Part shown: in pieces, positions 41,316-50,424 of the stretch
How positions within the stretch are numbered: the first letter of the stretch is position 1
How the letters are laid out: each line of letters opens with the position of its first letter
NCBI RefSeq assembly: GCF_900103585.1
Contig: NZ_FNHV01000021.1
Span: 1-64,000, forward strand
DNA: 64,000 nt
Reading direction: 5' to 3'
From: Streptomyces sp. cf386
GTDB lineage: Bacteria; Actinomycetota; Actinomycetes; Streptomycetales; Streptomycetaceae
Made by a program: the position numbers and the translations under genes
The notes under the pieces: model-generated
Told to the model about the DNA's origin: nothing
The model's database searches: none
The model's input: the letters and a program-made list of their open reading frames with translations, nothing else

Positions 41316-43013
41316 ATGGCCGCCAACCCGCAGAAGCCTGCCGCCGCGACTCCCCGCCGCAAGGTGAGCCGTCACCGCGGCGAGGGTCAGTGGGCCGCGG
41401 GACACTTCACCCCGCTCAACGGCAACGAACAGTTCAAGAAGGACGACGACGGTCTCAATGTGCGGACACGCATTGAGACGATCTACTCCAAGCGCGGCTT
41501 CGACTCCATCGACCCGAACGATCTGCGTGGCCGGATGCGCTGGTGGGGGCTCTACACCCAGCGCCGCCAGGGGATCGACGGCGGCAAGACCGCCATCCTG
41601 GAGCCGGAGGAGCTGGACGACTCCTACTTCATGCTGCGGGTGCGGATCGACGGCGGCCGGCTGACCACGCAGCAGCTGCGCGTCATCGGCGAGATCTCGC
41701 AGGAGTTCGCGCGCGGCACCGCGGACATCACCGACCGGCAGAACGTCCAGTACCACTGGATCCGGATCGAGGACGTGCCCGAGATCTGGAACCGCCTGGA
41801 GGCGGTCGGTCTGTCCACCACCGAGGCCTGCGGTGACACGCCCCGTGTCGTCATCGGCTCGCCGGTCGCCGGGATCGCCGAGGACGAGATCATCGACGGC
41901 AGTCCGGCCATCGACGAGATCCAGCGCCGGATCATCGGCAACAAGGCGTTCTCCAACCTGCCCCGCAAGTTCAAGTCCGCGATCTCGGGCTCGCCGCTCC
42001 TCGACGTGGCGCACGAGATCAACGACATCGCCTTCGTCGGCGTGGACCACCCCGAGCACGGCCCCGGCTTCGACCTGTGGGTCGGCGGCGGTCTGTCCAC
42101 CAACCCCAAGATCGGTGTCCGGCTCGGCGCCTGGGTGCCGCTGGACGAGGTGCCGGACGTCTACGAGGGCGTCATCTCGATCTTCCGTGACTACGGCTAC
42201 CGGCGGCTGCGCACCCGCGCCCGCCTGAAGTTCCTGGTCGCCGACTGGGGCGCGGAGAAGTTCCGCCAGGTGCTGGAGGACGAGTACCTGGGGCGCAAGC
42301 TCGTCGACGGTCCCGCGCCCGCCCAGCCCGTGGAGCGCTGGCGCGACCACGTCGGCGTCCACCGCCAGAAGGACGGCCGCTTCTACGTCGGGTTCGCCCC
42401 GCGCGTCGGCCGCGTCGACGGCGCCACGCTCACGAAGATCGCCGAGCTGGCCGAGGCACACGGCTCGGGCCGGGTCCGTACCACCGTCGAGCAGAAGATG
42501 ATCGTCCTCGACGTCGAGGAGGCGCAGGTCGAGTCGCTGGTCGAGGCCCTGGAAGCGCTGGACCTGACCGCCAAGCCCTCCCCCTTCCGGCGCGGCACGA
42601 TGGCCTGCACCGGCATCGAGTACTGCAAGCTCGCCATCGTCGAGACCAAGGCGCGCGGCGCCTCGCTGATCGACGAACTGGAGCGCCGGATCCCGGACTT
42701 CGACGAGCCGATCACCATCAACATCAACGGCTGCCCGAATGCCTGCGCCCGTATCCAGGTGGCGGACATCGGTCTCAAGGGCCAGCTGGTCCTGGACGAC
42801 AAGGGCGAGCAGGTCGAGGGCTTCCAGGTGCACCTGGGCGGCGCACTCGGTCTGGAGGCCGGGTTCGGGCGCAAGGTGCGTGGTCTGAAGGTCACCTCCG
42901 AGGAGCTGCCCGACTACGTCGAGCGCGTCCTGAAGCGGTTCCAGGACGAGCGCGAGGACGGCGAGCGGTTCGCCACCTGGGCGGCGCGCGCCTCCGAGGA
43001 GGCCCTCTCATGA
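41316..43013 (+). CDS. Ferredoxin-dependent sulfite/nitrite reductase (siroheme, 4Fe-4S)
   Basis: This 565-residue cytosolic enzyme performs the six-electron reduction of sulfite to sulfide. The four cluster/siroheme cysteines are in place: Cys431 and Cys437 (MACTGIEYCK), Cys473 and Cys477 (NGCPNACAR). DITDRQNVQYHWI is the conserved substrate-face block. NirA-type proteins can reduce nitrite or sulfite. Because cysH, cysC, cysD and cysN follow directly, sulfite is the likely substrate. GAAGGA lies before the ATG at 41316. The stop overlaps the next start as ATGA. Expression is probably governed by the leader region. Confidence 0.93.
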   Translation: MAANPQKPAAATPRRKVSRHRGEGQWAAGHFTPLNGNEQFKKDDDGLNVRTRIETIYSKRGFDSIDPNDLRGRMRWWGLYTQRRQGIDGGKTAILEPEELDDSYFMLRVRIDGGRLTTQQLRVIGEISQEFARGTADITDRQNVQYHWIRIEDVPEIWNRLEAVGLSTTEACGDTPRVVIGSPVAGIAEDEIIDGSPAIDEIQRRIIGNKAFSNLPRKFKSAISGSPLLDVAHEINDIAFVGVDHPEHGPGFDLWVGGGLSTNPKIGVRLGAWVPLDEVPDVYEGVISIFRDYGYRRLRTRARLKFLVADWGAEKFRQVLEDEYLGRKLVDGPAPAQPVERWRDHVGVHRQKDGRFYVGFAPRVGRVDGATLTKIAELAEAHGSGRVRTTVEQKMIVLDVEEAQVESLVEALEALDLTAKPSPFRRGTMACTGIEYCKLAIVETKARGASLIDELERRIPDFDEPITININGCPNACARIQVADIGLKGQLVLDDKGEQVEGFQVHLGGALGLEAGFGRKVRGLKVTSEELPDYVERVLKRFQDEREDGERFATWAARASEEALS

Positions 43014-43189
43014 GCGAGCGGGCCGCCCCCTTCTACTGCCCCTACTGCGGTGACGAGGACCTGCGTCCTGCCGAGCAGGGCCATGGCGCATGGGAATGCG
43101 CGGCATGCAATCGGGCCTTTCAACTGAAGTTCCTAGGGCTGCTCGCCCGGGGTCTTCAGCGCACCGACGCAGGGGGAGACGAGATATGA
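43010..43189 (+). CDS. Small zinc-ribbon protein in the sulfur operon
   Basis: This 59-residue protein has two CxxC knuckles, CPYCGDEDL near residue 10 and CAACNRAFQLKF near residue 30, so it probably binds one zinc. It begins at ATG 43010, overlapping the reductase stop as ATGA, and its own stop overlaps the cysH ATG at 43186. Such tight coupling on both sides argues that it is a real, translated gene. Small ribbon proteins between these genes are a known feature of actinobacterial sulfur operons. An electron-transfer or assembly role for the reductase is possible but unproven. Confidence 0.85.
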   Translation: MSERAAPFYCPYCGDEDLRPAEQGHGAWECAACNRAFQLKFLGLLARGLQRTDAGGDEI

Positions 43190-43896
43190 CGACGGCACAG
43201 GAAGAGCGCACGACGGCCGATCTCAAGGCGCTCGCCGAGCAGGCCGGCCAGGATCTGGAGGACGCCTCCGCTCTGGAGATCCTCCAATGGGCGGTCGACA
43301 CCTTCGGCAAGCGCTTCTGCGTGACCTCCTCCATGGAGGACGCCGTGGTCGCCCACCTCGCCTCCCGCGCCATGCCCGGCGTGGACGTCGTGTTCCTCGA
43401 CACCGGCTACCACTTCGAGGAGACCATCGGCACCCGCGACGCGGTCGAGGCCGTGATGGACGTCAACGTCATCACCCTCACCCCGCTGCAGACGGTCGCC
43501 GAGCAGGACGCGCAGTACGGCCCCAAGCTGCACGACCGCGACCCCGACCTGTGCTGCAAGCTGCGCAAGGTCGAGCCGCTGGAGCGGGGCCTCAAGGGCT
43601 ATGTGTCCTGGGCGACCGGGCTGCGCCGCGACGAGTCACCGACCCGGGCGAACACCCCGGTCGTCGGCTGGGACGAGAAGCGGCAGAAGGTGAAGATCTC
43701 CCCGATCGCCCGCTGGACCCAGGACGACGTGGACGCCTACGTCGCCGAGCACGGCGTCCTCACCAACCCGCTCCTGATGGACGGCTACGCCTCCGTCGGC
43801 TGCGCCCCCTGCACCCGCCGGGTGCTGGAGGGCGAGGACGCGCGCGCCGGCCGCTGGGCGGGCCGCGGCAAGACCGAGTGCGGGCTGCACGGCTGA
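43186..43896 (+). CDS. cysH: Adenylyl-sulfate (APS) reductase, 4Fe-4S type
   Basis: This 236-residue enzyme reduces activated sulfate to sulfite using thioredoxin. The iron-sulfur cysteines typical of the assimilatory APS-type enzyme are present (Cys123-Cys124 in DLCCKLRK and Cys206/Cys209 in GCAPCTRRV), and the catalytic Cys232 is in KTECGLHG. TSSMEDAVVAHLA is the nucleotide loop. The cluster cysteines favour APS as substrate. The ATGA overlap with the zinc-ribbon gene sets the start. cysC follows. Confidence 0.95.
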   Translation: MTTAQEERTTADLKALAEQAGQDLEDASALEILQWAVDTFGKRFCVTSSMEDAVVAHLASRAMPGVDVVFLDTGYHFEETIGTRDAVEAVMDVNVITLTPLQTVAEQDAQYGPKLHDRDPDLCCKLRKVEPLERGLKGYVSWATGLRRDESPTRANTPVVGWDEKRQKVKISPIARWTQDDVDAYVAEHGVLTNPLLMDGYASVGCAPCTRRVLEGEDARAGRWAGRGKTECGLHG

Positions 43897-43931
43897 CCAT
43901 GACCGAGCTTGCTACGAATTTGGAGAACCAC

Positions 43932-44468
43932 GTGACGAGCGGAGCCACCGTCTGGCTCACGGGTCTGCCGAGCGCCGGCAAGACCACCATCGCCTACGAG
44001 CTGGCAGGCCGGCTCCGCGAGGAAGGCCACCGCGTCGAGGTGCTCGACGGCGACGAGATCCGCGAGTTCATCTCGGCGGGCCTCGGCTTCAGCCGCGAGG
44101 ACCGGCACACCAATGTGCAGCGCATCGGCTTCCTCGCCGAACTGCTCGCCCGTAACGGCGTCAAGGCGCTCGTCCCGGTGATCGCGCCGTACGCCGACAG
44201 CCGTGACGCGGTGCGGGGGCGGCACCAGGAGAGCGGTGCGGCGTACGTCGAGGTGCACGTGGCCACGCCGGTCGAGGTGTGCTCCGTACGCGATGTGAAG
44301 GGTCTGTACGCCAAGCAGGCCGCGGGCGAGCTCTCGGGGCTCACCGGGGTCGACGACCCGTACGAGGAGCCCGAGTCGCCCGATCTGCGCATCGAGTCCC
44401 AGAACCAGACCGTTCAGGAGTCCGCGGCGTCGGTGTACGCCCTGCTCAGCGAAAGGGGTTTGGCATGA
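43932..44468 (+). CDS. cysC: Adenylyl-sulfate kinase
   Basis: This is a 178-residue kinase that phosphorylates APS to PAPS. The P-loop is GLPSAGKTT, and the substrate-binding blocks are DGDEIREFISAGLGFSREDR (split as DGDEIREF and GLGFSREDR) and LVPVIAPYADSRD. I prefer GTG 43932 because GGAG lies six bases upstream and VTSGATVWLTG is the usual start; ATG 43899 would add 11 residues without a ribosome site. Its stop overlaps cysD as ATGA. The kinase is not needed for the APS-type reductase, so PAPS may serve sulfotransfer or a regulatory bypass. Confidence 0.92.
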   Translation: MTSGATVWLTGLPSAGKTTIAYELAGRLREEGHRVEVLDGDEIREFISAGLGFSREDRHTNVQRIGFLAELLARNGVKALVPVIAPYADSRDAVRGRHQESGAAYVEVHVATPVEVCSVRDVKGLYAKQAAGELSGLTGVDDPYEEPESPDLRIESQNQTVQESAASVYALLSERGLA

Positions 44469-45403
44469 CGACCACCGTCGCCACGGTGGAGGACGGCACG
44501 GTGTCCCCGTACGCCCTCTCGCACCTGGACGCGCTGGAGTCCGAGGCGGTGCACATCTTCCGCGAGGTCGCGGGCGAGTTCGAGCGGCCGGTGATCCTGT
44601 TCTCCGGCGGCAAGGACTCCATCGTCATGCTGCACCTGGCGCTCAAGGCGTTCGCCCCCGCGGCGATCCCCTTCTCACTGCTGCACGTCGACACCGGACA
44701 CAACTTCCCCGAGGTCATCGACTACCGCGACCGCACGGTCGACAAACACGGCCTGCGCCTCCATGTCGCCTCCGTACAGGACTACATCGACCGGGGGGTG
44801 CTCAACGAACGCCCCGACGGCACCCGCAACCCGCTGCAGACGGTGCCGCTGACCGAGAAGATCCAGAGCGAGAAGTTCGACGCCGTCTTCGGCGGCGGAC
44901 GACGCGACGAGGAGAAGGCCCGGGCCAAGGAACGGGTGTTCAGCCTCCGGGACGAGTTCTCCCAGTGGGACCCGCGCCGACAGCGCCCCGAACTGTGGAA
45001 CCTGTACAACGGCCGCCACGCACCCGGCGAACACGTCCGCGTCTTCCCGCTGTCCAACTGGACCGAACTCGACGTCTGGCAGTACATCGCCCGCGAGGGC
45101 ATCGAACTGCCGGAGATCTACTTCGCACACGAGCGTGAGGTCTTCAAGCGCGGCGGAATGTGGCTGACCGCCGGTGAGTGGGGCGGGGCGAAGGACGGCG
45201 AGACGGTCGAGAAGCGGCTCGTCCGCTACCGGACCGTGGGCGACATGTCCTGCACCGGTGCCGTCGATTCGGACGCGGTGAGCCTGGAGCAGGTCATCAC
45301 CGAGATCGCCGCCTCCCGGCTGACCGAGCGCGGCGCCACCCGCGCCGACGACAAGCTCTCCGAGGCCGCGATGGAAGACCGTAAGCGCGAGGGGTACTTC
45401 TAA
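44465..45403 (+). CDS. cysD: Sulfate adenylyltransferase small subunit
   Basis: This 312-residue subunit performs the adenylyl transfer from ATP to sulfate in the CysDN complex. The PP-loop SGGKDSIVMLHLALKAF begins near residue 49. The blocks FDAVFGGGRRDEEKARAKER (split as FDAVFGGGRRDEE and KARAKER) and DDKLSEAAMEDRKREGYF at the C-terminus are characteristic. The start ATG overlaps the cysC stop, and cysN starts two bases after its stop. Confidence 0.96.
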   Translation: MTTTVATVEDGTVSPYALSHLDALESEAVHIFREVAGEFERPVILFSGGKDSIVMLHLALKAFAPAAIPFSLLHVDTGHNFPEVIDYRDRTVDKHGLRLHVASVQDYIDRGVLNERPDGTRNPLQTVPLTEKIQSEKFDAVFGGGRRDEEKARAKERVFSLRDEFSQWDPRRQRPELWNLYNGRHAPGEHVRVFPLSNWTELDVWQYIAREGIELPEIYFAHEREVFKRGGMWLTAGEWGGAKDGETVEKRLVRYRTVGDMSCTGAVDSDAVSLEQVITEIAASRLTERGATRADDKLSEAAMEDRKREGYF

Positions 45404-45405
45404 GC

Positions 45406-46740
45406 ATGAGCACGACGACGACCGAGGAGCTCTCGGCCACCACCCTGCTGCGGTTCGCCACCGCGGGCTCCGTCGACGACGGCAAGTCCACGCTCGTCGG
45501 CCGGCTGCTGCACGACTCCAAGTCGATCCTCACCGACCAGTTGGAGGCCGTGGAGCGCGCCTCGGCGAGCCGCGGTCAGGACGCGCCGGACCTCGCGCTG
45601 CTCACGGACGGCCTGCGGGCCGAGCGGGAGCAGGGCATCACGATCGACGTGGCGTACCGTTACTTCGCCACGCCCCGGCGCCGGTTCATCCTCGCCGACA
45701 CCCCCGGCCATGTGCAGTACACCCGCAACATGGTGACGGGTGCCTCCACGGCCGAGCTGACGGTGATCCTGGTCGACGCCCGCAACGGCGTCGTCGAGCA
45801 GACCCGCCGGCACGCCGCCATCGCCGCGCTGCTGCGGGTGCCGCACGTCGTGCTCGCCGTGAACAAGATGGACCTGGTCGACTACCAGGAGTCCGTCTTC
45901 GCCGCGATCGCCGAGGAGTTCACGGCGTACGCGCTGGAGCTGGGCGTCCCGGAGATCACCGCGATCCCGATCTCCGCGCTGGCCGGCGACAACGTGGTGG
46001 ACCCGTCCGCGAACATGGACTGGTACGGCGGCCCGACCTTCCTGGAGCACCTGGAGACGGTCCCGGTCAGCCACGACCTGAGCCACTGCCACGCCCGCCT
46101 TCCCGTGCAGTACGTGATCCGGCCGCAGACCGCCGAGCACCCGGACTACCGGGGCTACGCCGGTCAGATCGCCGCCGGTTCCTTCCGCGTCGGCGAGTCG
46201 GTGACGGTGCTGCCGTCGGGCCGTACGTCCAAGATCTCCGGCATCGACCTGCTGGGCGAGCCGGTCGACATCGCGTGGACCACCCAGTCGGTGACCGTCC
46301 TGCTGGAGGACGACATCGACATCTCGCGCGGCGATCTGATCGTGCCGACCAAGGACGCGCCCGCGACCACCCAGGAGATCGAGGCCACGGTCTGCCACGT
46401 CGCCGACCAGCCGCTGGCCGTCAACCACCGGGTGCTGCTCAAGCACGGCACCCGTACGGTCAAGGCGATCGTCAAGGACATCCCGTCCCGGCTCACGCTC
46501 GACGACCTGTCCCTGCACCCGCATCCGGGACAGCTCGTCGCCAACGACATCGGCCGGGTGAAGATCCGCACCGCCGAGCCGCTGCCGGTCGACTCCTACG
46601 CCGACTCGCGCCGCACGGGCTCGTTCATCCTGATCGACCCGAACGACGGCACCACGCTCACCGCGGGCATGGTCGGCGAGTCGTTCGCCTCGCCGGAGCC
46701 GGTCAAGGACGACGCCGAGGACGACGGGTGGGACTTCTGA
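45406..46740 (+). CDS. cysN: Sulfate adenylyltransferase large subunit (GTPase)
   Basis: This 444-residue EF-Tu-like GTPase couples GTP hydrolysis to APS formation by CysD. The G1 motif is GSVDDGKSTLVGRLL, G3 is DTPGHVQYTRNM and G4 is NKMDLVD. Beta-barrel domains follow (about 225-420). There is no fused CysC kinase domain, consistent with the separate cysC gene. The last 13 bases overlap the GTG start of the binding-protein gene at 46728. Confidence 0.95.
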   Translation: MSTTTTEELSATTLLRFATAGSVDDGKSTLVGRLLHDSKSILTDQLEAVERASASRGQDAPDLALLTDGLRAEREQGITIDVAYRYFATPRRRFILADTPGHVQYTRNMVTGASTAELTVILVDARNGVVEQTRRHAAIAALLRVPHVVLAVNKMDLVDYQESVFAAIAEEFTAYALELGVPEITAIPISALAGDNVVDPSANMDWYGGPTFLEHLETVPVSHDLSHCHARLPVQYVIRPQTAEHPDYRGYAGQIAAGSFRVGESVTVLPSGRTSKISGIDLLGEPVDIAWTTQSVTVLLEDDIDISRGDLIVPTKDAPATTQEIEATVCHVADQPLAVNHRVLLKHGTRTVKAIVKDIPSRLTLDDLSLHPHPGQLVANDIGRVKIRTAEPLPVDSYADSRRTGSFILIDPNDGTTLTAGMVGESFASPEPVKDDAEDDGWDF

Positions 46741-47813
46741 GAGCCCGGCTCCTGGCCGCGCTGCCGCTGCTCGCCCTCGCGGCGTGCGGCTACGGCTCCC
46801 AGGCCAAGGAGAACACCGAGCAGGCCATCGCCGGTGCGGCCAAGGTGGACGGTCTGGACTCGGTACGGATCGGCTACTTCGGGAACCTCACCCACGCCAC
46901 GGCGCTGGTCGGCCGGCACGAGGGGCTGTTCCAGAAGGAACTGGGCGGCACGAAGGCCGACTACGCCACCTTCAACGCCGGCCCCTCGGAGATCGAGGCG
47001 CTGAACTCCAAGTCCATCGACATCGGCTGGATCGGCCCCTCCCCCGCCATCAACGGCTACATCAAGTCGAACGGCGAGAACCTGCGAATCATCTCCGGTT
47101 CGGCCTCGGGCGGTGTGAAGCTCGTCGTCGACCCGGAGAAGATCAAGTCCCTGAAGGACGTCAAGGGCAAGAAGATCGCCACGCCGCAGCTCGGCAACAC
47201 CCAGGACGTGGCGTTCCTCAACTGGGTCTCCGAGCAGGGCTGGAAGGTCGACGCGCAGAGCGGCAAGGGCGACGTCTCGGTCGTCCGCACCGACAACAAG
47301 ATCATGCCGGACGCCTACAAGTCCGGCTCGATCGACGGCGCCTGGGTGCCGGAGCCGACCGCGTCCAAGCTGGTCGCCGAGGGCGGCAAGGTACTGCTGG
47401 ACGAGGCCGACCTGTGGCCCGACAAGAAGTTCGTGATCACGAACGTCATCGTGTCGCAGAGCTTCCTGAAGGAGCATCCGCAGGCCGTGGAGGCCGTACT
47501 GAGCGCCTCGGTGAAGACCAACAAGTGGATCAACGACAACCCCGACCGGGCGAAGGCCGCGGCGAACGCCCAGTTGGCGGCCGACACCGGCAAGGCGCTG
47601 CCCACCGCCGTCCTCGACCCGGCGTGGCAGTCGATCCGGATCACCGACGACCCGCTGGCGGCCACGCTCGGCACCGAGGCCGAGCACGCGGTCAAGGCGG
47701 GGCTGCTGCAGAAGCCGGACCTGACCGGCGTCTACGACCTGGCGCCGCTGAACAAGGTCCTCAAGGCCGAGGGCGAACCCGAGGTCGACGACGCCGGACT
47801 CGGTGTCGAGTGA
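46728..47813 (+). CDS. Sulfonate-type ABC transporter binding lipoprotein (SsuA-like)
   Basis: This 361-residue periplasmic-binding-type lipoprotein has the lipobox LALAAC after a short hydrophobic core, with Cys near residue 20. The blocks VRIGYFGNLTHATALVGRHEGLF (split as VRIGYFGNLTHA and LVGRHEGLF) and IDIGWIGPSPAING are characteristic of the aliphatic-sulfonate and nitrate-type family. It starts at GTG 46728 inside the cysN 3' end, with GAGGA upstream. With the ATPase and permease that follow it forms an importer for organosulfonates or possibly sulfate-like anions; the operon context favours sulfur. Confidence 0.88.
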   Translation: MGLLRARLLAALPLLALAACGYGSQAKENTEQAIAGAAKVDGLDSVRIGYFGNLTHATALVGRHEGLFQKELGGTKADYATFNAGPSEIEALNSKSIDIGWIGPSPAINGYIKSNGENLRIISGSASGGVKLVVDPEKIKSLKDVKGKKIATPQLGNTQDVAFLNWVSEQGWKVDAQSGKGDVSVVRTDNKIMPDAYKSGSIDGAWVPEPTASKLVAEGGKVLLDEADLWPDKKFVITNVIVSQSFLKEHPQAVEAVLSASVKTNKWINDNPDRAKAAANAQLAADTGKALPTAVLDPAWQSIRITDDPLAATLGTEAEHAVKAGLLQKPDLTGVYDLAPLNKVLKAEGEPEVDDAGLGVE

Positions 47814-47867
47814 GCCGCATTTCCGAATGACCAGAGTTCCTACGAGAGTTCCCAGGAGGTGACGACC

Positions 47868-48656
47868 ATGGCAACCGCCCTCGCCAAGGCCGCGGACACG
47901 GATGCGTCCGTGGAACACGCCGCGCGCATCGAGCATGTCTCGAAGTCCTTCGCCGGCCCCGCCGGGCAGCAGCTCGTCCTCGACGACATCACGCTCGATG
48001 TCGCACCCGGTGAGTTCGTCACCCTCCTCGGAGCGTCCGGCTGCGGCAAGTCGACGCTGCTGAACCTCGTGGCCGGACTGGACAAGCCCAGCGCGGGCAG
48101 CATCACGACCGACGGCCGTCCGGCGCTGATGTTCCAGGAGCACGCGCTGTTCCCGTGGCTGACCGCGGGCAAGAACATCGAACTCGCCCTGAAGCTGAGG
48201 GGCGTACCGAAGGCCGAGCGGCGCGAGCGGGCCGAGGAGCTCCTCGAACTCGTCCGTCTCAAGGGCGCGCACGGCAAGCGGGTGCACGAGCTGTCGGGCG
48301 GTATGCGTCAGCGCGTCGCCCTGGCCCGGGCACTCGCCCAGGACAGCCGACTGCTGCTGATGGACGAGCCGTTCGCCGCGCTCGACGCGATCACCCGGGA
48401 CGTCCTGCACGACGAACTGACCCGCATCTGGCGCGAGACGGGACTGTCCGTCCTGTTCGTGACGCACAACGTGCGCGAGGCCGTCCGGCTCGCCCAGCGC
48501 GTCGTCCTGCTGTCCTCGCGCCCGGGCCGTATCGCGCGTGAGTGGACGGTCGGCATCCCGCAGCCGCGCCGCATCGAGGACGCCGACGTCGCGGAGTTCT
48601 CCCGGGAGATCACCGAAGAACTGCGTGGGGAGATCCGCCGCCATGGCCAGCACTGA
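47868..48656 (+). CDS. ABC transporter ATPase (SsuB-like)
   Basis: This is a 262-residue ATPase with Walker A GASGCGKST, Q-loop FQEHALFPW, signature LSGGMRQRVALARAL, Walker B LLLMDEPFAALD and H-loop THNVREA. AGGAGG lies eight bases before ATG 47868, so I preferred this to GTG 47859. The coding ends 14 bases inside the permease gene. It is the only dedicated transporter ATPase in the window, unlike the two sugar importers. Confidence 0.92.
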   Translation: MATALAKAADTDASVEHAARIEHVSKSFAGPAGQQLVLDDITLDVAPGEFVTLLGASGCGKSTLLNLVAGLDKPSAGSITTDGRPALMFQEHALFPWLTAGKNIELALKLRGVPKAERRERAEELLELVRLKGAHGKRVHELSGGMRQRVALARALAQDSRLLLMDEPFAALDAITRDVLHDELTRIWRETGLSVLFVTHNVREAVRLAQRVVLLSSRPGRIAREWTVGIPQPRRIEDADVAEFSREITEELRGEIRRHGQH

Positions 48657-49536
48657 CACCACCCCGGCCAAGGACGGCAACGACCTCGCCGGACTCGAAG
48701 CCGGCCTGGACGCCCTGGAAACCGTCCAGACCACCCGCACCCCTCTCCGCACGACCCTGATCCAGAAGGTCCTGCCGCCGATCGTCGCCATCGTGCTGGT
48801 GCTGGGCGTCTGGCAGTTCCTGGTGTCGTCCGGCGTCGTCGACGACCCGACCAGGCTGCCCGCGCCGTCCGACGTGTGGGCCGAGCTGCGCGAGTCCTGG
48901 CTCGAGGGCACGCTGCACGAGTACATCTGGACGTCCGTCTCGCGCGGTCTGCTCGGCTTCCTGCTGGCCTTGGCGATCGGTACGCCGCTGGGGCTGCTGG
49001 TGGCGCGCGTGAAGTTCGTACGCGCGGCGATCGGACCGATCCTGTCCGGCCTGCAGTCCCTGCCGTCGGTAGCGTGGGTACCGCCGGCCGTGATCTGGCT
49101 GGGGCTCAACGACAAGATGATGTACGCCGTCATCCTGCTCGGCGCGGTCCCCTCCATCGCCAACGGCCTGGTGTCCGGCGTCGACCAGGTGCCGCCGCTC
49201 TTCCTGCGGGCGGGCCGCACGATGGGCGCGACCGGCCTGAAGGGCACCTGGCACGTCGTGATGCCGGCCGCGCTGCCCGGCTATCTGGCGGGTCTGAAGC
49301 AGGGCTGGGCCTTCTCGTGGCGTTCCCTGATGGCGGCGGAGATCATCGCCTCCTCGCCCGACCTCGGCGTCGGCCTCGGCCAACTCCTCGAAAACGGCCG
49401 CACCAACAGCTCCATGGCCATGGTCTTCTTCGCCATCCTCCTCATCCTGTTCGTCGGCATCGCCATCGACCTCCTCATCTTCAGCCCCCTCGAACGCCGC
49501 GTCCTGCGCAGCCGCGGCCTGCTGGCCAGGAGCTGA
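48643..49536 (+). CDS. ABC transporter permease (SsuC-like)
   Basis: This 297-residue membrane subunit has a polar N-terminal tail of about 45 residues, then six predicted helices beginning VLPPIVAIVLVLGVWQFLV. The coupling block RAGRTMGATGLKGTWHVVMP and the segment MAAEIIASSPDLGVGLGQLL are characteristic of nitrate/sulfonate/taurine permeases. The ATG at 48643 overlaps the ATPase stop by 14 bases. Confidence 0.92.
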   Translation: MASTDTTPAKDGNDLAGLEAGLDALETVQTTRTPLRTTLIQKVLPPIVAIVLVLGVWQFLVSSGVVDDPTRLPAPSDVWAELRESWLEGTLHEYIWTSVSRGLLGFLLALAIGTPLGLLVARVKFVRAAIGPILSGLQSLPSVAWVPPAVIWLGLNDKMMYAVILLGAVPSIANGLVSGVDQVPPLFLRAGRTMGATGLKGTWHVVMPAALPGYLAGLKQGWAFSWRSLMAAEIIASSPDLGVGLGQLLENGRTNSSMAMVFFAILLILFVGIAIDLLIFSPLERRVLRSRGLLARS

Positions 49537-49542
49537 GGTCCC

Positions 49543-50283
49543 ATGTCCGTGAAGCCGGTTCTTCTCGTCATCGCCCACGGCAGCCGCGACCCGCGGCATG
49601 CCGCGACGGTGCACGCCCTGGTAGGCCGGGTGCGTTCGCTGCGCCCTGACGTACGCGTGGAGACCGGCTTCCTGGACTTCAACATCCCGTCGGTGCAGGG
49701 GGTGCTGGAGTCGCTGGCGGCGGAGGGCGTCCGGGACGTCGTGGCGCTGCCGCTGCTGCTGACCCGGGCCTTCCACGCGAAGGCCGACATCCCGGCGGTC
49801 CTGCGGGACGCGCCGCCGCAGCTGCGGATCCGGCAGGCGGAGGTGCTGGGCCCGTCGCCGCTGCTCCTGGCCGCCCTGGAACGGCGGCTGTACGAGGCGG
49901 GGCTGACGCCCGCCGACAAGTCCTCGACCGGGGTCGTGCTGGCCTCGGCGGGGTCCACCGACCCGGAGGCGATCGCAGTGATCGCAGAAATCGCGCGGGA
50001 GTGGCGGCACACCGGTTGGTGCGCCGTGCGACCTGCGTTCGCCTCCGCATCTCTTCCGCGCACCCAGGACGCGGTCCGCGAACTCCGCGAACTCGGCTGC
50101 GAGCGGGTGGCCGTCGCGCCGTACGTCCTGGCCCCCGGCTTCCTCCCGGACCGTATCGCCCGGGGCGCGGCCGAGGCGGACGTACTGGCGGATGTGCTCG
50201 GGGCGGCGCCCGAGGTGGCGCGGGTGCTGCTGGAGCGGTACGACGCGGCCGGGGTGCCGGTGCTTGCGGCTGTCGGGGCCTGA
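49543..50283 (+). CDS. Sirohydrochlorin chelatase (CbiX/SirB type)
   Basis: This 246-residue double-domain chelatase probably inserts iron into sirohydrochlorin to make siroheme for the reductase at 41316. The metal-binding His is in VIAHGSRDPRHAATV near residue 11. LPLLLTRAFHAKADIP carries the second conserved His. The second half repeats the fold (STGVVLASAGSTDP, VAPYVLAPGFLPDRI). Length matches two CbiX domains. It starts six bases after the permease stop and closes the operon. Cobalt chelation is an alternative, but the position favours iron. Confidence 0.9.
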   Translation: MSVKPVLLVIAHGSRDPRHAATVHALVGRVRSLRPDVRVETGFLDFNIPSVQGVLESLAAEGVRDVVALPLLLTRAFHAKADIPAVLRDAPPQLRIRQAEVLGPSPLLLAALERRLYEAGLTPADKSSTGVVLASAGSTDPEAIAVIAEIAREWRHTGWCAVRPAFASASLPRTQDAVRELRELGCERVAVAPYVLAPGFLPDRIARGAAEADVLADVLGAAPEVARVLLERYDAAGVPVLAAVGA

Positions 50284-50330
50284 GTACCCGAAGGGCCTTG
50301 CTCATCGGGCGGGAATTGCGGCGCGGCCGG

Positions 50331-50345
50331 TCCCACCTGGTGGGA
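50331..50345. promoter_or_regulatory. 15-base palindrome before the conflict-type cluster
   Basis: TCCCACC T GGTGGGA is perfectly symmetric and lies 80 bases before the GTG at 50425. TTCCGAAAAAACGG follows it. It may be an operator for the cluster or part of a weak terminator of the sulfur operon. Confidence 0.45.
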
Positions 50346-50424
50346 TTCCGAAAAAACGGTCTCCCCGGGCGTGGGGATCTGCTGGGATGGTCCCTCGAAG
50401 TTCTATCGGGGGAGAGCGGCACAC

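Noticed and set aside
46596..49247. Minus-strand open frame of about 880 codons opposite the sulfur transporter
   Set aside because: It is antisense of well-supported genes, with no ribosome site or recognisable domain; long antisense frames are expected at this GC.
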